Shown: positions 25,802 through 34,365 of the stretch, piece by piece | Layout: every line of letters starts with the position of its first letter | How positions within the stretch are numbered: position 1 is the stretch's first letter | Assembly: GCF_015234275.1 (NCBI RefSeq) | Contig: NZ_JADGII010000005.1 | DNA from: Prosthecochloris ethylica | Lineage (GTDB): Bacteria > Bacteroidota > Chlorobiia > Chlorobiales > Chlorobiaceae | Strand: one strand, 5' to 3' | DNA length: 64,000 bases | Program-made: the position numbers and the translations under genes | The notes under the pieces: model-generated | What the model was told of the DNA's origin: nothing | What the model saw: the letters and a program-made list of their open reading frames with translations, nothing else | The model's database searches: none

Positions 25802-27481
25802 TCACAGCCTGTTGACTGCACTGAGAACAGCCTTGATCGAGGCAAGACTGATATTGGAATCTATCCCCGCCCCGAATGACACCGTTCCAGCGGACGTCGT
25901 GATTTTCACATATGCAACGGCGAGGGTATCGGCTGAATGACCAATAGCGTGCTCGGCGTAATCAGAGACCGTGAATTCAAGACCGCTGTCACGGATGAAG
26001 CCTTTGACAAAAGCGTCGACCGGACCGTTGCCACGTGCGGTAAACCCGAATTCATGAGACCCTTTCTGCACAGCCGTCGTAATCGTGGTCGCCTCTTCGT
26101 CATTACGGTCAGGGTCCTCGTCCTCCCAGGTGATATGGCATTTTTTCAATGCATACGGCTCCTGCAGTCTCACGTACTCCCTGACAAACAGGTCGCGCAC
26201 CTCGTCAGGAGAAAGCTCCCTGCCCTCCTCGTCGACCACGTTCTGAACAACCTTTCCGACATCCGGCTGCATCCAGCGGGGAATCTGGTAACCGAACGCA
26301 CTCTCCATCACGTAGGCGACGCCCCCTTTCCCCGACTGACTGTTAATACGAACGATCGCCTTGTAGGAAAACCCGACATCCTTCGGGTCAATCGGCAGGT
26401 ACGGCACGTTCCACACACCGTCATCATGATCGGCCAGGGCTTTCATCCCCTTGTTGATGGCATCCTGATGCGATCCGGAAAAAGCGGTGTAGACAAGCTC
26501 CCCTGCATAGGGATGACGGGGATGTACCGGCATACGGGTACAGTCACGGTAGACATCGATCGTATGGCTCAGATGTGAGAAGTCAAGCTCGGGATCGACG
26601 CCCTGGGTATACATGTTCAGCGCCATGGTGACGATATCGAGATTACCGCACCGCTCACCATTACCGAACAACGCACCCTCGACACGATCCGCGCCGGCCA
26701 TCAGTGCAAGCTCCGCCGAAGCGACCGCTGTCCCGCGGTCGTTGTGCGTATGCACGCTGACAATAGCCGCTTCACGGTGTTCGAGGTTCCGGCAGAACCA
26801 CTCGATCCTGTCGGCGAACACATTCGGGGTCGACATTTCAACGGTAGACGGGAGGTTGATGATCATCCGGTCACTCTCGTCCGCCCCCCAGGCACCCATC
26901 ACGGCATGGCAGACCTCGAGCGCATAATCGAGCTCGGTACCGGTGAAGCTTTCCGGGCTGTACTGAAAACGGATCGCGCTGCCCTCCGCGGCATCGGCAA
27001 GCTCTCGCACCAGCCTGGCGCCATCGATCGCAATTGCCTTGATCTCCTCGCGGTTTTTGCGGAATACCACGTCCCGCTGAACCGTTGATGTCGAATTGTA
27101 CAGATGGACAATGGCGTTTCGAACCCCTTCGAGAGAATCGAATGTCCGGCGAACAAGATGCTCCCGCGCCTGTGTCAGCACCTGGATGGTCACGTCACGG
27201 GGAATGAGGTCCTCATCGATCAGCTTTCTGACAAACTGGTACTCGACAGCTGAAGCTGCCGGAAACCCGACCTCGATCTCCTTGAACCCGATATCGACCA
27301 GCAACCTGAACATCTCGAGTTTTTCATCGACGCTCATCGGTACAGGAAGCGCCTGGTTGCCATCCCGCAGGTCAATGCTGCACCAGACCGGAGCGCTGGA
27401 AATACGCTGGTCCGGCCAGGTTCTTCCACTCAAACCGACTGCCGGATACGCTGTGTACTTGCTGCTGTTTGTCATTGCCAT
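25802..27481 (-). CDS. leuA: 2-isopropylmalate synthase, long (type II) form
   Basis: LeuA condenses acetyl-CoA with 2-oxoisovalerate in leucine synthesis. The ~559-residue protein has the TIM-barrel start SIDLRDGNQALPVPM, the metal-binding SVHTHNDRGTAVASAELALM, and GNGERCGNLD. A C-terminal LeuA dimer/allosteric domain spans about 430-555. The length and GNQAL motif match the actinobacterial-type LeuA. GAGGAG eight bases upstream fixes the ATG at 27481; a frame starting at 27520 lacks a site. A leader with a Leu-rich mini-ORF and a terminator hairpin precedes the gene. Confidence 0.95.
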   Translation of the reverse strand: MAMTNSSKYTAYPAVGLSGRTWPDQRISSAPVWCSIDLRDGNQALPVPMSVDEKLEMFRLLVDIGFKEIEVGFPAASAVEYQFVRKLIDEDLIPRDVTIQVLTQAREHLVRRTFDSLEGVRNAIVHLYNSTSTVQRDVVFRKNREEIKAIAIDGARLVRELADAAEGSAIRFQYSPESFTGTELDYALEVCHAVMGAWGADESDRMIINLPSTVEMSTPNVFADRIEWFCRNLEHREAAIVSVHTHNDRGTAVASAELALMAGADRVEGALFGNGERCGNLDIVTMALNMYTQGVDPELDFSHLSHTIDVYRDCTRMPVHPRHPYAGELVYTAFSGSHQDAINKGMKALADHDDGVWNVPYLPIDPKDVGFSYKAIVRINSQSGKGGVAYVMESAFGYQIPRWMQPDVGKVVQNVVDEEGRELSPDEVRDLFVREYVRLQEPYALKKCHITWEDEDPDRNDEEATTITTAVQKGSHEFGFTARGNGPVDAFVKGFIRDSGLEFTVSDYAEHAIGHSADTLAVAYVKITTSAGTVSFGAGIDSNISLASIKAVLSAVNRL

Positions 27482-27512
27482 CTCGTTCTCCTCGTGATTA
27501 CGTGAAACAAAA

Positions 27513-27545
27513 AAAGCCACCGTCCCCTGTGAGGCTGGTGGCTTT
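27513..27545 (-). terminator. Attenuator-like hairpin upstream of leuA
   Basis: On the minus strand AAAGCCACC (27537-27545) pairs perfectly with GGTGGCTTT (27513-27521), followed by a T-run, and ends about 26 bp before the leuA ribosome binding site. No gene ends upstream on this strand within the leader, so the hairpin is best read as an attenuator. Confidence 0.75.
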
Positions 27546-27599
27546 GAGAATACCGGTAATGTTCGAATTGATCATGGAACCGCCAGAAACGCACCCTCC

Positions 27600-27668
27600 T
27601 CACATCTCGCTTCCCTCGGGAAGAAGACCTGCCGTCAGAAAAAGGGTCTGTAGCGCTATTCCATACAT
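27600..27668 (-). CDS. Putative leuA leader peptide
   Basis: An ATG at 27668 opens a 22-codon frame with five leucine codons (CTA, CTT, CTG, CTT, CTT), including an adjacent pair, ending in TGA at 27600. It begins MYGIALQTLF and continues LTAGLLPEG. It lies 55 bp before a perfect terminator hairpin and upstream of leuA, which is the layout of ribosome-mediated leucine attenuation. A GAGAGCGGG stretch upstream may serve as a weak ribosome binding site. Confidence 0.55.
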   Translation of the reverse strand: MYGIALQTLFLTAGLLPEGSEM

Positions 27669-27793
27669 AGGTGCCCGCTCTCTTATCTCGAAATTACATT
27701 ACGTGTTACCGAATATACAAAAATCAATTTTCTGTTCAACAGGTGAATCAACATCACAGGAACCTGATGAGTTCCCCCGCTCCTGAAAATCAT

Positions 27794-28864
27794 TTATTGT
27801 CCGGACACCGCCTCGAAATTCATCAACGGTTTCGACCGGCTGTCGTACAATTCGAGAATCCTTCCGCGTACACGCCATGAAGCCGTCTTCTCAAGCGCCC
27901 GGACAAATGCGCTTTCGAGAGCCATGGCCCCTCCCGGGCAGGCCATGCGGGATGTGGCGAGACGGCCGAACGAAAGGGATGTGCTTTGAAGCTGATAAGC
28001 ACCGGCAAGCGTATTGCACCCGGAAAACCCTCTCACCGACCGGTCAGAGGACTTCAGAAGCAGGTAGGGCTGCCGGCCGGCCGCACGGAGATCACCATCG
28101 TACCCCTTCAGCGAAAGCAGGCGCCAGAACGTATTCTCGAGCGGACGCGCATCCCCGCTGTTGTCGCTGCAGTCCCTGCCGGGCAGAAAGCCGCCGAACT
28201 CCTGTACCAGCACCTGCTCCCCGCCCGACCCTGCGTCCATGAGAAATCGGCCTCTCAGAACGGCAAGCACGCTGCTTCCCGGAGATGATCGCAACCGGGC
28301 ATACTGCTCCCGGACAGACGGGTCCGGGCGTTCGAACACCAGCGGGTAGCTCTTGCCGGTCCGGCACTCGCGAAACCTCGTCACGCCATTGGCAGACGAA
28401 AACATTCCGGTAAGCTCCATAGGGCCTGCCAGAAAATCAGTTGCCGGGCGGCGCTCCAGGCTGTAATCGAGCTTCGACACGATCTCGTTGCCCATCTGGT
28501 CGAGCATCATGAGCTTCGACGGGGAAACATAACGGAACTGCAGCGGAAACCTGGCGCTGCCCATCAGCAGCAGTTTCCCCTTCTTGCGTTCCCACCGCCC
28601 GGTATCGTACGTCACGCGCTCGCCGCCACCGGACACCCCTTCATAACGCTGCCTGATGCGGAACGTGCTGTCGTCAAACAGCGTGAAAGTCATCTTCTGT
28701 ACCCTGCAATCCGCACAGGGAATCTCCCCGTACCAGGTCACGTTCGCCTCGGGCTTCTGCGGGCGCTCTTCTTCCGGCGCCGTATCCGGCAGCCGGAAAC
28801 CACCGGAACATCCGCCAAAGAGCAGGAACAGTCCGGCTACAACAGTAAAAACAGACAATTTCAT
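27794..28864 (-). CDS. Lipoprotein with NlpE-like and META/HslJ domains
   Basis: The ATG at 28864 starts a lipoprotein signal with lipobox LFGGC (Cys about 19). Residues ~40-130 resemble NlpE: TWYGEIPCADCRVQKMTFTL and DDSTFRIRQRY, with a CxxC that in NlpE senses copper/redox at the outer membrane. Residues ~250-355 are a META/HslJ-type domain (NTFWRLLSLKGYDG, GCNTLAGAYQ, MACPGGAMALESAFVRAL). The combination is plausible for an envelope-stress lipoprotein, but its role is unknown. An upstream in-frame ATG at 28876 is an alternative start. Confidence 0.78.
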   Translation of the reverse strand: MKLSVFTVVAGLFLLFGGCSGGFRLPDTAPEEERPQKPEANVTWYGEIPCADCRVQKMTFTLFDDSTFRIRQRYEGVSGGGERVTYDTGRWERKKGKLLLMGSARFPLQFRYVSPSKLMMLDQMGNEIVSKLDYSLERRPATDFLAGPMELTGMFSSANGVTRFRECRTGKSYPLVFERPDPSVREQYARLRSSPGSSVLAVLRGRFLMDAGSGGEQVLVQEFGGFLPGRDCSDNSGDARPLENTFWRLLSLKGYDGDLRAAGRQPYLLLKSSDRSVRGFSGCNTLAGAYQLQSTSLSFGRLATSRMACPGGAMALESAFVRALEKTASWRVRGRILELYDSRSKPLMNFEAVSGQ

Positions 28865-29034
28865 GGCACAGTCCATCTGGTAGGGTAAAAAATTCGCCGC
28901 CCCGCGCCGCCAGGCAACCGGCAACGGCACAACAGCACCTGAATAGATTGGATAATACGAAACCGCTGCAGAAGAGACAACGGCCTGCAGGAAGAGCGGA
29001 AAGAAACAGGCGGAGTACCGACCTGCAATAAAAA

Positions 29035-29064
29035 AAGGAAGCCGAACGGGTCGAACGCTTCCTT
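29035..29064 (-). terminator. Terminator downstream of tRNA-Asn
   Basis: On the minus strand AAGGAAGC (29057-29064 read in reverse) pairs perfectly with GCTTCCTT (29035-29042), followed by seven T. It lies just 3' of the tRNA gene. Confidence 0.8.
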
Positions 29065-29074
29065 TATCGTGATG

Positions 29075-29146
29075 CTCCGCGAGTAGGACTCGAACCTACA
29101 ACCCTCTGGTTAACAGCCAGATGCTCTACCATTGAGCTATCGCGGA
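29075..29146 (-). tRNA. tRNA-Asn (anticodon GTT)
   Basis: A 72-nt cloverleaf on the minus strand: acceptor TCCGCGA paired with TCGCGGA, D arm AGCTCAATGGTAGAGC, anticodon stem-loop CTGGCTGTTAACCAG with GTT, and T arm GTAGGTTCGAGTCCTAC. The discriminator base is G and CCA is not encoded. It lies alone between the lipoprotein and the DUF177 gene. Confidence 0.96.
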
Positions 29147-29332
29147 ATATGTCAGTTCCCAACAGATCTCCCGTTGAGGTTGGTAAATATACCATCGTTT
29201 TTTTTAAATGCAAACAAAAAATCGTTATTTTCGATCACAATGAAGGCAAAAACTGAAGATTCACACAGGATTTTTCTTTTTTGTCCCGAGATTTTGTAAA
29301 TTTGTGATTCTTTTATAAAAGGCTGCGCTTCT

Positions 29333-29872
29333 ATGCACAAGGGAAAGGCATTGATCGAGATCAGGATTGCCGGTTTAAGCAATGGTATTCATGAATACTC
29401 GTTTACCTGTACAGCTCAGGAGTTTGACGACCCGTCACTGACAGCGCCTCCGTTCAGCGGGACCATCGCAGTGAAGGTCGTTGCAGAAAAAACCGACACC
29501 GAGGTCGTCACCGATATCGAGACAACCGTTGCCGCCGAGCTCAACTGTGACATCTGTCTCGCCCCTGTCCATCGGCAGCTGACCGGACGTTTCAGGATAT
29601 TTTTTATCTTTGGCAGCCCGGACGGCACCGAGCGGGAATGTGACGAGGAATACAGGGTTCTGGCACCCGCCACCACCGATATCGACCTGACAGAAGATGT
29701 TCGTGAAACCCTTCTGCTGTCGCTGCCGGTCAAGGTAACCTGTGATGCGTACCCTGAGTGCATGCCGACAGCACAGGAAGAGCGTGATATTCCTGGAGAA
29801 GAGCTCGATGACGATGCTCAGAACAGCGCCTGGAAAGAATCACTGAAAGAATTGAAACGTAAACTCGACTAA
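29333..29872 (+). CDS. YceD/DUF177 family protein
   Basis: A 179-residue acidic protein with the DUF177 layout: two cysteines in AELNCDICLAPV, the ESR-like acidic patch RECDEEYRVLAP, then DLTEDVRETLLLSLPVKVTC and a second Cys pair region before a charged tail. In bacteria this gene almost always precedes rpmF and plsX, as here. The family is linked to 23S rRNA/ribosome assembly. It begins the fatty-acid/phospholipid cluster. Confidence 0.88.
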   Translation: MHKGKALIEIRIAGLSNGIHEYSFTCTAQEFDDPSLTAPPFSGTIAVKVVAEKTDTEVVTDIETTVAAELNCDICLAPVHRQLTGRFRIFFIFGSPDGTERECDEEYRVLAPATTDIDLTEDVRETLLLSLPVKVTCDAYPECMPTAQEERDIPGEELDDDAQNSAWKESLKELKRKLD

Positions 29873-29900
29873 CAGCTATTATTGATAAACACACACTGTT

Positions 29901-30092
29901 ATGGCTACACCAAAATCCAAAGTATCACGTTCGAGAAGAGATAAACGACGGGCCCAGTTCACTGCACGAAGCAAGGCCTCGGTCACCACTGTCTGCCCGA
30001 ACTGCGGAGAACCGACACTTCCGCACCGCGCATGCCGCCACTGCGGACACTATCGCGGCCGTGTCGTCACAAGGAAATCCGCTAACAGCTGA
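29901..30092 (+). CDS. rpmF: 50S ribosomal protein L32
   Basis: A 63-residue basic protein, MATPKSKVSRSRRDKRRAQF, with a zinc-ribbon (VCPNCGEPTLPHRACRHCGHYRG) holding four cysteines, so this is the zinc-binding (C+) form. It lies between DUF177 and plsX. Confidence 0.97.
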   Translation: MATPKSKVSRSRRDKRRAQFTARSKASVTTVCPNCGEPTLPHRACRHCGHYRGRVVTRKSANS

Positions 30093-30113
30093 GAACTCTA
30101 ATCACACCACACA

Positions 30114-31139
30114 ATGTTGAGATTTGCCGTTGACGCAATGGGCGGTGACAATGCACCTGCATGCGTGGTTGACGGGGTCATCGAGGCCCTCAGAGAAAAA
30201 GAGAACCGTTTTGAAATTCTGCTGATCGGTCAGGAAGAGCAGGTACAGCCGCTTCTTGACCGGCAGGATATCGGCAATCTCAACCTGAGGTTCATTCATG
30301 CGCCGGAAGTCATCACCATGCACGATGTCCCGGCGATCGCCGTCAAGACAAAACAGGAGTCTTCGCTGGTCAGCGGACTGAAACTCTGCAAGGCCGGAAA
30401 AGCCGATGCGTTTGTCAGTGCTGGCAATACCGGGGCACAGATGGCTGCTTCACTGTTCGTGCTCGGCCGGCTTCCCGGAGTCATGCGCCCGACGATCGCC
30501 GCCTACTTCCCGAGACTTCAGGACGGGCTGACCAATGTCGTCGATGTCGGGGCCAATGTCGACTGCAAGCCGGAACATCTCGTGCAGTTTGCGGAAATGC
30601 TCACGATCTACCAGCGTGACGCTGCAGGCATCGAAAAGCCCCTCACAGGCCTCCTGAACATCGGTGAAGAAGAAAACAAAGGTCCGGAGTTCCTCAAGCA
30701 GGCACACGCCATGCTCCGTGACGCCGACCGTAACGGCAAGATCAACTTCATCGGCAACATCGAGGGCAATGACATTCTCCTTGCAAAAGCAAACATCGTC
30801 GTCTGTGACGGCCTGGTCGGCAACACCATGCTGAAGTTCGGTGAAAGCATACCGTCATTCCTGGCTTCGATATTCAAACCATCCATCCAGAAACTTGTCG
30901 CCTCAGGCAAGCTCGATCATCAGGCGGCCGAGGTCGCATCGGACGTCTTCATGCAGATGTTCCAGCCCTTCGATGTCGAAAAATTCGGTGGCGTACCGTT
31001 CCTCGGGGTGAACGGCATTTCCATCGTCGGTCACGGAAGATCATCCGCCCGGGCTATCAAGAACATGATCTCCATGGCGGAACACATGATCGAGAACAAG
31101 GTGAACCAGCACATCGCTGAAGCACTGACTGATGAGTAA
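30114..31139 (+). CDS. plsX: Phosphate acyltransferase PlsX
   Basis: PlsX converts acyl-ACP to acyl-phosphate for phosphatidic-acid synthesis. The 341-residue protein starts with AVDAMGGDNAPACVVDG, contains DAFVSAGNTGAQMAASLF and VDVGANVDCKPEHL, and ends with the conserved PFLGVNGISIVGHGRSSARAI. It is peripheral to the inner membrane. It follows rpmF and is 115 bp upstream of fabH. Confidence 0.97.
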   Translation: MLRFAVDAMGGDNAPACVVDGVIEALREKENRFEILLIGQEEQVQPLLDRQDIGNLNLRFIHAPEVITMHDVPAIAVKTKQESSLVSGLKLCKAGKADAFVSAGNTGAQMAASLFVLGRLPGVMRPTIAAYFPRLQDGLTNVVDVGANVDCKPEHLVQFAEMLTIYQRDAAGIEKPLTGLLNIGEEENKGPEFLKQAHAMLRDADRNGKINFIGNIEGNDILLAKANIVVCDGLVGNTMLKFGESIPSFLASIFKPSIQKLVASGKLDHQAAEVASDVFMQMFQPFDVEKFGGVPFLGVNGISIVGHGRSSARAIKNMISMAEHMIENKVNQHIAEALTDE

Positions 31140-31158
31140 TCTCGCGGAACCCTATACC

Positions 31159-31200
31159 TGTTTGCGAGCTGTCGGCACCTTCGTCAGCAGCCCGCAAACA
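31159..31200. repeat. Inverted repeat between plsX and fabH
   Basis: Arms TGTTTGCG (31159-31166) and CGCAAACA (31193-31200) are perfectly complementary around a 26-base loop that can pair partially. No T-run follows, so it is not a clear terminator. It may be an mRNA processing or regulatory structure within the cluster. Confidence 0.5.
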
Positions 31201-31254
31201 TACTCGTGAACTCCCGGAGCGCCTTTCCTGCCCGGACAGAAAAACCACAGCCAC

Positions 31255-32241
31255 ATGAAAGCTGCAATTACCGCGACCGCAAAATTTTTACCGGATGACG
31301 TCCTGACCAACCAGGATCTGGAAAAAATTCTCGATACAAGCGACGAATGGATACGGACGCGCACAGGAATCCGTGAACGCAGGATACTCAAAGATCCGGA
31401 CAAGGCGACGTCATACCTCTGCACCGGAGCAGCCCGGAGCATTCTCGACAAACGCGGAATCCGGGCAGAAGAGATTGACCTGATAATCGTCGCCACCATG
31501 AGCCCGGATATGCTCTTTCCGTCGACAGCCTGCCTGGTACAGCGCAATATCGGCGCGCTCAATGCCTGGGCATTCGACCTGTCGGGAGCCTGCTCCGGCT
31601 TTCTCTACGCGCTCACGACAGGAGCCCAGTTCATCGAAGCAGGCACACACCGCAAGGTACTTGTCATCGGGGGAGAAAAAATGTCGGCCCTGATGGATTA
31701 TACCGACCGCAACACCTGTGTCCTGTTTGGCGACGGTGCTGCAGGCGTCCTGCTCGAGCCGTCACAGGACGACGAACATGGCGTTATGGATGCCAAGCTG
31801 CATGCCGACGGACGGGGAAGCGAACACCTCTGCATGCCCGGCGGAGGGAGCCTCCATCCGGCAACACATGAAACCGTCGACAGCAAACTGCATTTTCTCA
31901 ACCAGGACGGAAAACTGGTATTCAAATCCGCCGTCACAGCCATGGCGGACATCGCGGTCGACGTCATGGAACATAACGGCCTCGATTCCGACGATATCAG
32001 CTATCTCGTGCCGCATCAGGCAAACAAACGCATTATCCAGGCAACTGCCGAACGGATGGGAATCGATATGGGCAAAGTCGCCATCAACATCGACCGCTAC
32101 GGAAACACCTCCGCGGCCACCATACCGATCTGCCTCGCCGAACTCGACGAAGCGGGCAAGCTCACCAGCGGAAGCAACCTGATCCTGGTCAGCTTCGGAG
32201 CCGGCTATACATGGGGCGGCATCTACCTGAAGTGGCAGTAA
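31255..32241 (+). CDS. fabH: 3-oxoacyl-ACP synthase III
   Basis: FabH starts fatty-acid chains by condensing acetyl-CoA with malonyl-ACP. The 328-residue protein has the catalytic triad Cys in LSGACSGFLYAL (Cys about 113), His in VPHQANKRII and Asn in RYGNTSAATIP, with the C-terminal GAGYTWGGIYLKW. Length is typical. Confidence 0.97.
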   Translation: MKAAITATAKFLPDDVLTNQDLEKILDTSDEWIRTRTGIRERRILKDPDKATSYLCTGAARSILDKRGIRAEEIDLIIVATMSPDMLFPSTACLVQRNIGALNAWAFDLSGACSGFLYALTTGAQFIEAGTHRKVLVIGGEKMSALMDYTDRNTCVLFGDGAAGVLLEPSQDDEHGVMDAKLHADGRGSEHLCMPGGGSLHPATHETVDSKLHFLNQDGKLVFKSAVTAMADIAVDVMEHNGLDSDDISYLVPHQANKRIIQATAERMGIDMGKVAINIDRYGNTSAATIPICLAELDEAGKLTSGSNLILVSFGAGYTWGGIYLKWQ

Positions 32242-32277
32242 CCGTTTCTCTAGAAAGAACACTGAAGACTCAGGCAT

Positions 32278-33192
32278 ATGAAAGCATTTGTATTCCCCGG
32301 TCAGGGGGCGCAGTACTGCGGCATGGCGAAGGACCTCTATGACTCGTTCCCCGAAGCCCGCGAGCTGATGGACCGGGCTGACGCCATCCTCGATTTCTCG
32401 ATCACCGACATCATGTTCAACGCTCCGGAAGAAGAGCTGCGACAGACCAGGTATACCCAGCCGGCAATCTTTTTGCACAGCATGGCCGCGGCAACGCTCC
32501 TCGGGCGTGACGGCATCGCGATGGCCGCCGGTCACAGCCTCGGCGAATACAGCGCACTCTGCTTCGCCGGAGCCATGAATTTCGACGATGCCCTGGCCAT
32601 CGTGGCACGACGGGGAGAGCTGATGCAGAATGCCGGCACAGAAAACCCCGGCACGATGGCCGCGGTCATCGGCATGAAAGACGAGGCCCTCGAAGAGCTG
32701 CTTGCCGAAGCAACGCCAGCAGGGACCATCCAGGCGGCGAACTTCAACTCACCTGGACAGGTTGTCGTGTCCGGCAGCATCGACGCCGTTCGGAAAGCCG
32801 TCGAGCTCGCCCGCTCCAAGGGAGCACGCATGGCAAAAGAGCTGACCGTTTCAGGAGCCTTTCACTCCCCGCTGATGAAACCTGCGGAAGAGGAACTCAA
32901 AAAGGCCCTCGACGAGGTCACCATCTCAGATGCAGCGGTTCCGGTCTGCATGAATGTTGTGGCCAGGCCGGTCACCAGTGCCGCGGATATCCGCAGAAAC
33001 CTGGTCCTGCAGCTGACCAGTCCGGTGCTGTGGACACAGTCAGTCGAAGCAATGATCGCGTCAGGTGTGACGTCGTTTACCGAGGTCGGCCCGCAGAAGG
33101 TCCTGCAGGGACTGATAAAGCGCATCGACCGCAACGTAGCGACAGCCGGCGTTGATACCGCAGAACATGTCAGGGAACAACTGACCGTATAA
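32278..33192 (+). CDS. fabD: Malonyl-CoA:ACP transacylase
   Basis: FabD loads malonyl groups onto ACP. It begins MKAFVFPGQGAQYCGMAKDL and has the nucleophilic serine in AAGHSLGEYSAL (Ser about 87). The catalytic His lies in SGAFHSPLM, and a glutamine-containing FPGQG motif sits at the N-terminus. The 304-residue length is normal. It lies between fabH and fabG. Confidence 0.97.
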   Translation: MKAFVFPGQGAQYCGMAKDLYDSFPEARELMDRADAILDFSITDIMFNAPEEELRQTRYTQPAIFLHSMAAATLLGRDGIAMAAGHSLGEYSALCFAGAMNFDDALAIVARRGELMQNAGTENPGTMAAVIGMKDEALEELLAEATPAGTIQAANFNSPGQVVVSGSIDAVRKAVELARSKGARMAKELTVSGAFHSPLMKPAEEELKKALDEVTISDAAVPVCMNVVARPVTSAADIRRNLVLQLTSPVLWTQSVEAMIASGVTSFTEVGPQKVLQGLIKRIDRNVATAGVDTAEHVREQLTV

Positions 33193-33227
33193 CGTAGACT
33201 CCAACGATGTTATTCAAACACCATACT

Positions 33228-33971
33228 ATGACACTATTCGAAGGCAAAACCGCTGTCATCACCGGCGCGGCCCGGGGTATCGGCCAGGCCATCGCCATTG
33301 ACCTTGCAGAAAAGGGCGCAAACATCGTCCTCTGCGACCTGCAGGAAGAATGGCTGCAGGAAACAGCTGAAGCAGTGAAAAAAACCGGCAGGAAAGTCAG
33401 CTGCAGAGAACTCGATGTCACCAGCCACGAAGCGACCCAGAAACTCTTTCCGGAAATCGCCGCTGAATCGAAAAGCATCGATATCCTGATCAACAATGCC
33501 GGAATCACCCGTGACGGACTGCTCATGCGAATGAGCGAAGCCGACTGGGATGCGGTACTGGCCGTAAATCTCAAGGGAACGTTCAACTGCACCAAGGCCG
33601 TGACCCGCACCATGATGAAACAGCGCAGCGGTGCGATTGTCAACATCGCCTCGATTATCGGCCTGATGGGTAATGCCGGGCAGGCCAATTACGGCGCATC
33701 CAAAGCCGGGGTCATCGCGTTCACGAAATCGGTGGCCAAGGAACTGGCATCGCGCAATATCCGCGTCAATGCCGTAGCCCCGGGCTTCATTTCATCGAAA
33801 ATGACCGACGCGCTCTCGGAAGAGGTCCGTAACTCGATGCTTGATGCGATTCCGCTCAAGCGGTTCGGCGAGCCGAAAGACGTCGCTAACGTTGTCAGCT
33901 TTCTGGCAAGCGATCTTGCCGGCTATATCACCGGAGAGGTCGTCAACATCAGCGGCGGCATGGTGATGTGA
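33228..33971 (+). CDS. fabG: 3-oxoacyl-ACP reductase
   Basis: A short-chain dehydrogenase that reduces 3-oxoacyl-ACP with NADPH. Motifs: TGAARGIGQAIA (cofactor binding), NNAGITRDGLL, NIASIIGLMGN with Ser, and YGASKAGV with the YxxxK pair; it ends VVNISGGMVM. The ATG at 33228 gives the family N-terminus MTLFEGKTAVITG; an ATG seven codons upstream is less likely. The fabD-fabG gap is short. Confidence 0.96.
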   Translation: MTLFEGKTAVITGAARGIGQAIAIDLAEKGANIVLCDLQEEWLQETAEAVKKTGRKVSCRELDVTSHEATQKLFPEIAAESKSIDILINNAGITRDGLLMRMSEADWDAVLAVNLKGTFNCTKAVTRTMMKQRSGAIVNIASIIGLMGNAGQANYGASKAGVIAFTKSVAKELASRNIRVNAVAPGFISSKMTDALSEEVRNSMLDAIPLKRFGEPKDVANVVSFLASDLAGYITGEVVNISGGMVM

Positions 33972-34011
33972 ATTTGGCGGAGGGAGCTCAGGTTCGTATA
34001 TTGCCGCACAT

Positions 34012-34040
34012 TTGATTGTTTCACAGATAAAAACTGTATA
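34012..34040 (+). promoter_or_regulatory. Candidate acpP promoter
   Basis: TTGATT (34012-34017), a 17-bp spacer and TGTATA (34035-34040) precede acpP by about 30 bp. An internal promoter would allow the high acyl-carrier-protein expression that the cell needs. Confidence 0.5.
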
Positions 34041-34069
34041 CCAAAAACATTAACCAGGAGATGAGTACA

Positions 34070-34309
34070 ATGAGTGTCGACGAAATCAAAGACAAAGTGT
34101 TTGACATCATCGTCAGCAAAATGGGTGTCAACAAAGACCAGATCAAACCTGAATCCAAGTTTGCCGATGACCTCGGTGCAGATTCGCTCGATACGGTCGA
34201 ACTGATCATGGAACTCGAAAACGAATTCGACATCCAGATCCCGGACGAAGACGCTGAAAAAATCAGCACGGTCCAGCAGGCGATCGACTACATTGTCAAA
34301 GCCAAGTAA
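34070..34309 (+). CDS. acpP: Acyl carrier protein
   Basis: A 79-residue acidic protein with the phosphopantetheine attachment serine in DDLGADSLDTVELIM (Ser about 39). AGGAG at 34056-34060 abuts an ATG at 34061 but lies nine bases before the ATG at 34070, so the latter is chosen. It is the carrier of growing acyl chains for the surrounding fab genes. Confidence 0.96.
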   Translation: MSVDEIKDKVFDIIVSKMGVNKDQIKPESKFADDLGADSLDTVELIMELENEFDIQIPDEDAEKISTVQQAIDYIVKAK

Positions 34310-34365
34310 GAACAGACATTTCATTTAACAGCATACGGCTCTGCAGGCCGGTGTAACGAAGAGCT

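Noticed and set aside
27482..27793. T-box or SAM riboswitch upstream of leuA
   Set aside because: The T-box AGGGTGGTACCGCG sequence and SAM-aptamer elements are not present; the Leu-rich mini-ORF plus terminator explains the leader better.
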